Source: Farysia itapuensis
Taxonomy: Eukaryota; Basidiomycota; Ustilaginomycetes; Ustilaginales; Ustilaginaceae
Assembly (NCBI GenBank): GCA_023212645.1
Contig: JALBYC010000003.1
Coordinates: forward strand, 372,001-436,000
Length of the DNA: 64,000 bases
Reading direction: 5' to 3'
Shown here: piece by piece, positions 20,211 through 27,862 of the stretch
How the letters are laid out: every line of letters starts with the position of its first letter
Numbering within the stretch: position 1 is the stretch's first letter
The notes under the pieces: model-generated
Databases searched by the model: none
The model's input: the letters and a program-made list of their open reading frames with translations, nothing else
What the model was told of the DNA's origin: nothing
Position numbers and translations under genes: made by a program

Positions 20211-21173
20211 CTACCAATCTTGTTGGTCGACCAATGTGCGTGATAGATCGATGGTCACCGTCTTGCTTCGGCCTGTCCACGCCGGGTTCTGCTGTATTGT
20301 GTCCAAGAACAGGTGATAGCCCGGCATGTATCGATCCACAAATCTGTCAAACAAAGACGGTGTAAGCCAAATTATCACATCACTGAATCTGAGAAGCACT
20401 TACGCTTTGACCTGTGCGTCTGTCATGCCTTTCCCGCCGTTGGCCGATTTCATGGCGTGTTCCTGTTGCAACCTCCATGTGTACACGTTGTTCAAATCTG
20501 TCGGCCTGATCTGCAGGAAGACAGTAAAGTAGCGATACCACTGCTCGTACTCTCCGAGGTTCGAATTGATCTGGAGCAGATCTTGCAGTGTATGCTGCTG
20601 AAGCGGGGAATCGGGTGAACTGCTGCTGAGCTTATGCGCGACTGCTTCCGACGTGATACTGGAGAATCCCATACTCCAACCCTCGAGCACAAATACGTCG
20701 AGTGGTTGACGGACAAGAGGACCCGATTCGGGCGCGGCACGATCACCCTCACCATCGAAAAGGCTCTTGTCAAACACTGGAAGCTGCACGGTGGTTTCTT
20801 TCGAGCTGGCATTGATTCTGTGGATGGAGTCTAGGATGGCTGTGCCTAGCTTTATATCATGCGTTCCGGGCTGTCCTCGTCCTGACAATAGCTTGTTGGT
20901 ACTGTTCTCGCGTGCTACCCGGTCTAGCCCGGCGTGAGGGAGATACAGATCGTCCATTGACAACACACCGATGGTGTAGCCGGCAGTGGTGATGTACTCG
21001 ATCAGCGCTTGGGCAATAGTTGTCTTGCCAGATCCTTGCGGTCCTTGCATGGCCACAAACAACGGGACCTTCGGTGCCGAAGATGGCGATGCCGAGCGAG
21101 CCGCTCTGAGCTGTGCTATCACATGTCGACCAAACACCTCCACCGCTTGCATAGAGGCTTTCCCCACAGTCAT
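20211..21173 (-). CDS. TDA10: P-loop kinase, D-glycerate 3-kinase / Tda10-like
   Basis: Two exons: 21173-20404 and 20343-20211, with a 60-bp intron (GTAAGT...GACAG) that splits an Ala codon; 300 residues. Walker A GPQGSGKTT is at about residues 43-51. Next come SMDDLYLPHAGL (the conserved Asp-Asp-x-Tyr of this family), GRGQPGTHD, and VFVLEGWSMGF as the Walker B region. The second exon supplies FVDRYMPGYHLFLD, the conserved C-terminal element, which confirms the splice. It resembles yeast Tda10 and plant glycerate kinase and probably phosphorylates a small metabolite in the cytosol; the substrate is inferred from relatives. Convergent with the DUF938 gene. Confidence 0.88.
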
Positions 21174-21287
21174 TGTTCAGATGGTGGTGTTCTATTCGGT
21201 TATTATCGCGGTCTGAAAACCGGGTCGTGTACCACAATCACCTCTCACGCATTTCCGCCATGCAAAAGCACACTTGTGATCAATAAA

Positions 21288-22364
21288 TTACTTGGAGCGA
21301 GGCTGGAGCTGGTCCTGTGTCTCGTCCTTTGTTCTGCCCTGCAAGAAAGTTTCAACAACTTCAACAAACTCTATAGGCTTTTCTGCCTGGCACCAGTGGC
21401 CTGTGTCCATAGTGACGAGCTTTGAGTTGGGAAAGTAGGCTTGGTTGGTGGGGATGTTCCGTCGGTTGACGTACTTGCTTTTTGTGCCCTTGATGAACAA
21501 AGTCTCGCCGTCCCAAGATCGCGACTCGTTTTGCTCGCTACCGGGTGTGTCAACGGTATCTTGTCCCGGAGCATTGTAGGGGAAGTCACCTATCTGAGAG
21601 ATGTTGCTCTGGATGATATCGACTGGGATTCTCCAGCTCCAGGTCTTGGCATCCGGTGGATTGCGCGTCAGGTTGGTGAGAAGAAACTGACGTACGCCGA
21701 GATCCTTTTCCGTTTTCTGCAGAAGGTAGTCTGCCTCGGCGCGAGTTTTGCATCCGGTTTCACGGATCATGATCATGGCTTTGACGTAGCTCTCGAATTC
21801 GGGCGACAGGGGTCCTCGTTTGGCCGACATGTCGACGCTGATGAGGAATTTCAGCATCGAGGCGGGCAGGGAGGGACTAAGAGCCACACTCATTGCCACT
21901 TTTCCACCCATGGAATGGCCTATGAGTGCCGCGTCTGATAGCTCCTGGGCTTGCATGAACTTGATGACATCTTGTGCCATATCAGCATACGCTAGGCCGT
22001 CAATGTGCGGTGATGTGCCATGATTTCGCAGATCGAGCGCATACACAGGCACACCGAACCGCGCCGACATGGCCCGCCCGAGCGAGCGCCAGTTCTGCTT
22101 GGACCCAAACAGTCCATGACATACCACCAGCGACTTTATCGGCACGCTTCCCCCTTTTCTGGACAGTGCTTCGGCGCTGGGCTTGTAGTGCTCGTAGTCT
22201 AGTGCGACTGTCTCGCCTGTTGCCCTGGCTGCTGGTTTCACGCTCGGGTCGGAAGAGGGTGCCGTTGCGAGCGAACGGGTTGCCGACGCGACTGGCGAAA
22301 AGCTGGCTTTAAGCACAGTCCTACTCCGGATCTGAGTGCATGTTGAGCGCAACAAAGTCGCCAT
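21288..22364 (-). CDS. Mitochondrial alpha/beta hydrolase, ABHD11/Imo32-like
   Basis: 358 residues from the ATG at 22364. An earlier in-frame start at 22442 would add 26 residues, but MATLLRSTCTQIRSRTVLK looks like a proper mitochondrial presequence, so I prefer the later start. The hydrolase fold begins with VVCHGLFGSKQNWRSLGRAM (oxyanion region); the nucleophile elbow is GHSMGGKVAM, and the catalytic His lies in MDTGHWCQAEKP near the end. Human ABHD11 and yeast Imo32 share this HGLFGSKQNW and GHSMGG pattern. Imo32 acts in the mitochondrion with a poorly known substrate. No intron. Transcribed in the same direction as the kinase and the aminopeptidase beside it, but spacing suggests separate promoters. 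Confidence 0.88.
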   Translation of the reverse strand: MATLLRSTCTQIRSRTVLKASFSPVASATRSLATAPSSDPSVKPAARATGETVALDYEHYKPSAEALSRKGGSVPIKSLVVCHGLFGSKQNWRSLGRAMSARFGVPVYALDLRNHGTSPHIDGLAYADMAQDVIKFMQAQELSDAALIGHSMGGKVAMSVALSPSLPASMLKFLISVDMSAKRGPLSPEFESYVKAMIMIRETGCKTRAEADYLLQKTEKDLGVRQFLLTNLTRNPPDAKTWSWRIPVDIIQSNISQIGDFPYNAPGQDTVDTPGSEQNESRSWDGETLFIKGTKSKYVNRRNIPTNQAYFPNSKLVTMDTGHWCQAEKPIEFVEVVETFLQGRTKDETQDQLQPRSK

Positions 22365-22520
22365 CTTGCAACCACACAACAATAAAGAAGAGAGAAGCTT
22401 TCGCCGGGACAAAGCAAGCACAAAAAGTCCACTCGGATTCAATCCTCATAGGGTCCAACTACGGGTCCACACAAAATTGATCATTACCCAGTCGTCTGCG
22501 ATGTGTGCAAATGCGGCGGC

Positions 22521-23904
22521 TTAGATGTTGGATGTTGTGGTCGGCGTCGCAGCGCCCGAAGCAGGAGCGCTATCAGCATCGGCTGTATCGAGCTTGCGTT
22601 TGTTTTTGCGAGCCTCGCGTGCCTGGATCTGTTCTTGCAGCTGCGCACGTCGTTGCGTGGTATCAATGTGCTTGGGTCCGCCTTTGGCCGTTAGAATCTC
22701 TACGCCGGTCTCGGTGATGAGCAGTGTCTCTTCTGCAGCGGCTGATCGGGCGCCGTCAACGGTGGTCACCGTCCAGTCGTCTGGCCATGACAGATCGCGC
22801 CACTCGGAGCCGAGATTCAACATGGGCTCGATAGTAAAGATGTGTCCGGGCTTCATGATGCCGTACGCCTTCTTGGTCGCATGGTGGAAAATGGTGGGTG
22901 CAGCGTGGAAACAGTTGGAAATGCCGTGACCGGTGTAATTCTTGACGACTGCACAGCCCTGGGCTTCTGCCAGTGGCTGAATGACACGGCCAATTTCGCC
23001 GTACGGGACGCCTGGGCCGCAGATGGCGATAGCTGCATCTAGACATTCCCGCGCAACACGTATCAGCTTCATCGACTCGACGTCGGCCTTCGCCTTTTCG
23101 CCCACGGGGAAAGTCGCATTGAGATCGCCATGATAGCCCTTGTGGTACAGTGTTACGTCAATGTTGAGAATGTCTCCATCTTCCAACGGTCGCTTATCTG
23201 GGATACCGTGACAAATGACCTCGTTCACAGAACTGTGCAAGGTTTAGCCTTTGTTTGTACACATGCGATTGCCATGCAAATACTTACGTGCAGACACTTT
23301 TGGGGTAGCCATGGTAGCCCAAAGGACTTGGATAGCAGTCGCGCTTGATGGCCTCGGCAAAGACAACTTTATCGATCTCATCTGTCGTCACACCAGGCTT
23401 GGCATGCGACGCTGCAATCTCGAGCACCTCTCTCGCAAACTAAGCCAAATATGTCAACATAGTCCATCGCTTCAACAACAAACTCGAGCTTACAATGGCC
23501 GACCGTCTTACTGCGTCTTGATCGGCAGTGGTGTTGACTTTGATATTCCTAGATTCGAGAAACTGTTTGGCAGCATAGATCAACAGACCCAGACCAAGGA
23601 AGTGGAACGAGTCGGAGAGAAAGTCGTCAGTCTTGCCATTCATCACAGCGAGGAGGGGCAAGGCACAGAGAACGGCCAAGAAAGGGAGTCTGCTGACCTG
23701 CCACCAGAACTGGATCCACATCCTCACCCCTTCTCTTGCATAGTTGGGTCGTCGAATCGATGGAGGAATCTTGGGTTTCGGGCTGAGTGGATACACTGCC
23801 TTGATTGATCCTGAGTATTTGAAGCTTCGGTTATCCGCGAAAGGATCGAATGTGAAGCCTTCGGACGCCTCAGACGGGGCCTGCGGAACACTCGTTGGCG
23901 ACAT
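22521..23904 (-). CDS. MAP1: Methionine aminopeptidase type 1, four exons
   Basis: Exons 23904-23728, 23562-23494, 23439-23288 and 23232-22521 give 370 residues. Introns are 165, 54 and 55 bp with GT-AG ends. Catalytic metal ligands are visible: Asp in LNIDVTLY and HGDLNATF, His in [10 protein letters not shown], Glu in FTIEPML and AAEETLLIT. It removes initiator Met from new proteins in the cytosol. The N-terminal link [16 protein letters not shown] is typical of cytosolic MAP1, yet the ribosome-binding zinc finger that normally precedes it is absent, and no ATG occurs between 23904 and 24060. Intron 1 is a multiple of three with no stop and encodes hydrophobic segments, so a retained form would be translatable. 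The last 40 residues are charged and low complexity. Confidence 0.92.
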
Positions 23905-24017
23905 TGTGACCCGGCCTCTCTACAAGATGCTGATGTTGCTGACGCTAAGTGCACTAACGTCGAAGCTCAGGCAGATATTCTTTGGAGTTGCCTGCCAATT
24001 CTGCCAAAATGTACAAA

Positions 24018-24030
24018 TCACGAATCGTGA
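24018..24030. promoter_or_regulatory. Palindromic promoter motif upstream of MAP1
   Basis: TCACGAATCGTGA is a perfect inverted repeat with a one-base centre, 114-126 bp upstream of the MAP1 start codon. A further TGAAT repeat follows. It could be a transcription factor site; the related ATTCACGATTCGTGATT word seems frequent in smut intergenic DNA, which is recollection, not computed. Confidence 0.35.
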
Positions 24031-24133
24031 ATGTGAATTTTAAAGCTCAGAGTCTAACACCATGTCGTCGTAAAATTGCTAGTGCATGCTAGAAATCGTA
24101 CGGGCAAGGGAGTGCGAGTATAGGGACGAGAGA

Positions 24134-25081
24134 CTAGATGTTGCGGCCTCCAGTGACCTCGAGGGTTTGACCCGAGACATACGAAGCAAGGGGACTGGCG
24201 AGGAAGAGCATGGCAGCGGCAGCTTCGTCGGCAGTGCCTGGTCGGCGAAGAGGGATATCTCCGGCTGCGTTGACAGCGCCCTCTTTGGAGCCACCAGCCG
24301 CGGGTCGACCAGGGATACCGAGGGCGATCTGTCGACCATCAATCTCGATGGTAGCACCAGCTTCCTTGGCCTGAGTGAGACGGGTGTTGATCCAGCCGTA
24401 GGCGACAGTGTTGACACGGACTCCGAATGGACCCCACTCCTTGCACATTGTCTTTGTCACACCGGTCACAGCCGCTTTTGCCGCAGAGTAGTTGACTTGT
24501 CCCACGTTGCCGTGCGTGCCCGAGGTGGAAGAGACGTTGATGATCGACATGTTCTCACGCTTGCTCTCGTCCTTGATGCGCATGTAGGGGGCGGCAGCTC
24601 GAATGATTCGGAAGGGCGCGACTACATGGCAGTCGAGCATGAGTTGGAAGGTGGCATCGTCCGTCGTATGGGCCATCTTGTCGGCAGTGAAGCCTGCATT
24701 GTTGACAATGATGTTCAGCTTGCCCCACTTGTCAACTGCCGCCTTGACCACGCGATCGCCAAAGTCCTTGTCCATCACGTTGCCGGGCAGAGAGATAGCC
24801 GACCCACCGGCCTTGGTGATTTTGTCAGCTACTGCAGCAGCCTTCTTGCCGTCAAGATCAGACACGACAACATGTGCGCCATGAGCGGCGAAGATGAGAG
24901 CGGCAGACTCGCCGATACCTTGTCCAGCACCAGTAATGATGGCGACCTGACCCTTGAGCATGGGTCCAGCTGTACATGCAACGAATGCAACAGATGAGTA
25001 AAAGTATTCGGTTTTGACGTAAAGTAGGCGCTACTTACGTCCGGCGAGGTGGCCAGCGATCTGAGAAAGTCTGTCAGACAT
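24134..25081 (-). CDS. Short-chain dehydrogenase/reductase, FabG-like
   Basis: Two exons, 25081-25039 and 24969-24134, split by a 69-bp intron (GTAAGT...TACAG); 292 residues. The first exon encodes only MSDRLSQIAGHLAG and part of the next Pro codon. The cofactor motif TGAGQGIG, the NNAG motif, and the Ser-Tyr-Lys triad (INVSSTSG, then NYSAAK) are all present, so it should be an active NAD(P)-dependent oxidoreductase. Overall it resembles 3-oxoacyl-ACP reductase and related hydroxyacyl dehydrogenases; an insertion around IDGRQIALGIPGRPAAGGSK is longer than in bacterial FabG. The substrate is not known. No targeting signal or PTS1 tail is visible (it ends VTGGRNI). Confidence 0.87.
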
Positions 25082-25346
25082 TTTGATGTGATGAAAGGGT
25101 AAAGTGTGATGCAAAGGACGTTGGACGAGAAGGATGACGGCTACCGTTTTCGAAGCTGGGGAAGCAAGCAATTGAGTAGCCGGCAGCCGGTCCCTCAAAT
25201 TTGCCGGCTTGTGCAATGTCTCGGCCGAGAGCTCACATGTCAGATTCACATTTGCTGCATGAACACCGCGAAGAAAGATATGCAGGGTTCCTGACAACGC
25301 TGCAGCGCTACCACCAGTGCACCGACCGCACCAGAATACAGGCGCC

Positions 25347-26558
25347 ATGAACTTGGCGTTGCGGTACGTCGTGTTGGTGTTCGTATCGCTCGTTAGTCTC
25401 CACTATCTGGCCAGCTATAGCTCGACTTCTTATCAGCGGCAGATTGACTCTATCACGCCTGCTTGGTCGAAGGACGCGTCTCACCTCCATGGCACCAATC
25501 TAGTCCCTGCAGTGACCGAGGCAGTGGTGCCGAAAGCAAATGCCACCTTCTTTGTCCTATGTCGCGAAAAGGACATGAACGGTATACTTTCCAGCATCTT
25601 CTTCCTGGAAAACACTTTCAACAGTCGTCCCAACAACCAGTATCCGTACGTCTTTCTGAACGAGATTCCATTTTCAGATGCGTTCAAGCAACGTATACGA
25701 AGAGCCGTCTCGTCCAAGGTCGAATTCGGTGTGATACCAGCAGAGGCGTGGGACATTCCAAAGCACATCAACATCACTCGAGCTCAAAGGGCTTGGGAGA
25801 AAGCAAAGAAAGGCGGAATGCCATACGGTGGCTCTCAATCATATCGACAGATGTGCCGCTTCCAGTCGGGACACTTCTTTCGACATCCACTTCTACAACA
25901 GTACAAGTACTACTGGCGTGTAGAGCCAGATGTCAAGTTCCTCTGCGACCTGGAAGATTTCGACCCATTCCGCTTTATGCAAAAGAACAAGAAAAAGTAC
26001 GGTTTCGTCATAGCTCTACACGAAGTCCCAGGCACAGTCACTACCCTTTGGATCAAGGTCAGAGCGTGGTACGAAAAGTACCCGCAGTATCTACATCCGA
26101 ACAACTTGTGGAAGTTTGTCACCGACAACGACGGCAAGGGCTTCAACAAGTGTCATTTCTGGAGCAATTTCGAAATCGCAGATATGGACGCTGTCTACCG
26201 TACCGAGGGATACCTCTCCTACTTTGAGCATTTGGATCAACAGGGAGGCTTCTTCTACGAGAGATGGGGCGACGCGCCGGTTCACAGCATTGGAGCAGCA
26301 CTCATGCTCGATAAGAACGACTTCCACTTTTTCGACAACATAGGCTACTATCATCCTCCCTTGATGCACTGTCCTAAGGCTTCCCCTGGCACAGCTCTGC
26401 TTGCGAACGGCAGAGCGAGATGCTACTGTGCCCACGACTCGTCCTTCGACTTTGACGATGGACGCAGCTCCTGTCTTTACCAATACCTAGAGATCAACGG
26501 CGTCAACTCTACCCAAGCACGAATAGACTTTTACAAGCCAGAGACTCTCGACTTGTGA
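25347..26558 (+). CDS. Alpha-1,2-mannosyltransferase, KRE2/MNT1 family (GT15)
   Basis: 403 residues, single exon. The frame opens ten codons earlier but with no ATG; the first ATG is at 25347. Residues about 5-24 form a signal anchor (YVVLVFVSLVSLHYLASY), giving a type II Golgi membrane protein. The luminal domain starts near residue 68 with ATFFVLCREKDMNGILSSI. The family motif YYWRVEPDVKFLCDLEDF carries the catalytic/Mn-binding Glu and Asp. Later WSNFEIADMDAVYR, FFYERWGDAPVHSI and FFDNIGYYHPPLMHCP are all GT15 hallmarks. It adds mannose from GDP-mannose to O- and N-linked glycans of secreted proteins. Several N-glycosylation sites are present (NAT, NIT, NST). Confidence 0.93.
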   Translation: MNLALRYVVLVFVSLVSLHYLASYSSTSYQRQIDSITPAWSKDASHLHGTNLVPAVTEAVVPKANATFFVLCREKDMNGILSSIFFLENTFNSRPNNQYPYVFLNEIPFSDAFKQRIRRAVSSKVEFGVIPAEAWDIPKHINITRAQRAWEKAKKGGMPYGGSQSYRQMCRFQSGHFFRHPLLQQYKYYWRVEPDVKFLCDLEDFDPFRFMQKNKKKYGFVIALHEVPGTVTTLWIKVRAWYEKYPQYLHPNNLWKFVTDNDGKGFNKCHFWSNFEIADMDAVYRTEGYLSYFEHLDQQGGFFYERWGDAPVHSIGAALMLDKNDFHFFDNIGYYHPPLMHCPKASPGTALLANGRARCYCAHDSSFDFDDGRSSCLYQYLEINGVNSTQARIDFYKPETLDL

Positions 26559-26660
26559 CAATACCAGACATTCAAGTACGCAAAGAGGATGTTGATTCGC
26601 ATCATTGCGCAAGGTGACAGTATAGGAGAGAGAAGTAGCTAAAGACTTCGGTTGAGCTAA

Positions 26661-27467
26661 CTAAAGCGTGTTGATGTCAGGGAAGAACCACTCGACTTCG
26701 ACGGGAAGTGTGCCGGTGTCGGTCTCACCCTTTCCGAGGAACTGAGTGTAAAGTGGCTTGCTGAGGAGCACACCCTGCTGGATAGCTCCGGGGCTGTTGT
26801 CGTCACCGGCTTTGGTCCACGGGCCAACGTCGTGCTCGACGAGCCAGGCGAGGACCCAGTGCTCCGGCTTGTCGTCCTTGGCAGGCACCTTGACCATAAC
26901 TCGGACCGAGCATCGTCTTTCGTAGTTGTTGTTGAAGTACATGGCCGGTACACCAATCAGGTTGTCGGGAGCATGGCTAGCAAGATCCAGGCCGGGACGG
27001 TCGGGCTCGCCCTTGCAAGCACCCGGCGCGTAGTTGAACATCTTGGCGGGAGAGTAGGTGTGGTACTTGTAGTTGGGGCTGAAGTAGCAGTTGATGCCGT
27101 GCTTGTCTAGCCAAGCCTTTGTAGTCGGGCACCATCGGCACTCGCTAAAGACGTGGCGAACATCCTTCGGCTTGGGAAGGCCATTGAGGTCACCCTTGAG
27201 GTACAGGTCGATGATGTCCTTACCAGCCAGAGGTGGCGTGACAGTGGCATCAAATGCGGGGTCATGCTGCCCCTTGAGCTCTAACTTATTGATGGCCGCG
27301 TCATCTTGAACAGGTGCAGCATCGGTACCAATCTTCAGAGTGTTGGTGTCAGCTCGTCGGTAGAACTTGTCCGCAGAGATCTGTACTTTTCCAAAATGGG
27401 CTTCGGTTGCTGGCACCATTGTAAGAGCCAGAGCTCCGGCGACAACAAGACCAGCGGAGAGCTTCAT
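26661..27467 (-). CDS. Secreted protein of unknown function with a CxxC motif
   Basis: 268 residues, single exon. Residues 1-23 form a clear signal peptide (MKLSAGLVVAGALALTMVPA, likely cleaved after TEA). The mature chain has only five Cys. Two lie in SECRWCPTTKAWLDKHGINC, which matches the CxxCxxxKxxLxxxGI spacing of glutaredoxins, although the rest of the chain does not look like glutaredoxin to me. Other features are a Tyr/Pro-rich middle (YFSPNYKYHTYSPAKMFNYA) and the segment EHWVLAWLVEHDVGPW. There is no membrane anchor or GPI signal, so it should be released. It could be an apoplastic effector or cell-surface protein; function is unknown. It ends 103 bp from the convergent mannosyltransferase gene. 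Confidence 0.8.
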   Translation of the reverse strand: MKLSAGLVVAGALALTMVPATEAHFGKVQISADKFYRRADTNTLKIGTDAAPVQDDAAINKLELKGQHDPAFDATVTPPLAGKDIIDLYLKGDLNGLPKPKDVRHVFSECRWCPTTKAWLDKHGINCYFSPNYKYHTYSPAKMFNYAPGACKGEPDRPGLDLASHAPDNLIGVPAMYFNNNYERRCSVRVMVKVPAKDDKPEHWVLAWLVEHDVGPWTKAGDDNSPGAIQQGVLLSKPLYTQFLGKGETDTGTLPVEVEWFFPDINTL

Positions 27468-27862
27468 AGTGCAGGTCAGAGACAGTGAATGGAAGTAGAG
27501 ATGGGAAAACCTTGCACACTGGGTCTCAGCAAGTGCTATTTATCCTTCTCGAACACGACGTAAGGAGTCATGCAAGGACAGGTTCATCCCGAACATAGGC
27601 GAACGTGGTCATAATGTGGGGCAAGTAGAGATTGCAACTCGCAGCCGAATCTGTCTGATGGTGGGTTCGATCTTGCAAGATCAACATGCGTTGCAGTAAA
27701 AGTGATTGCATCCCACCCCAAAAGCAGTCGAAAGGGTCACACATCGTGGTGGGCTTCTCCCTTCACACTGTGGCGCTTAGTGTCTCTTGTAGATGAGGAC
27801 ATGCCAAGACAGTCTACTCGGGTATGATACCCCGGCAGGCAGATGCAGAACATGCGAAATTA
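27468..27862. promoter_or_regulatory. Promoter of the secreted protein gene
   Basis: On the minus strand a TATA-like GATAAATAGC lies at about 27535-27544, roughly 70-77 bp upstream of the ATG, suggesting a strongly regulated promoter. The rest of the stretch also holds the 3' flank of the GRDP-like gene, which ends at 27863. No other gene is seen. Confidence 0.5.

Noticed and set aside
21441..21938. Long open frames on the plus strand inside the ABHD11-like gene
   Set aside because: Opposite-strand shadow of a firmly identified coding region. The same reasoning removes most other overlapping frames, for example 24086-24997 and 45450-46010.
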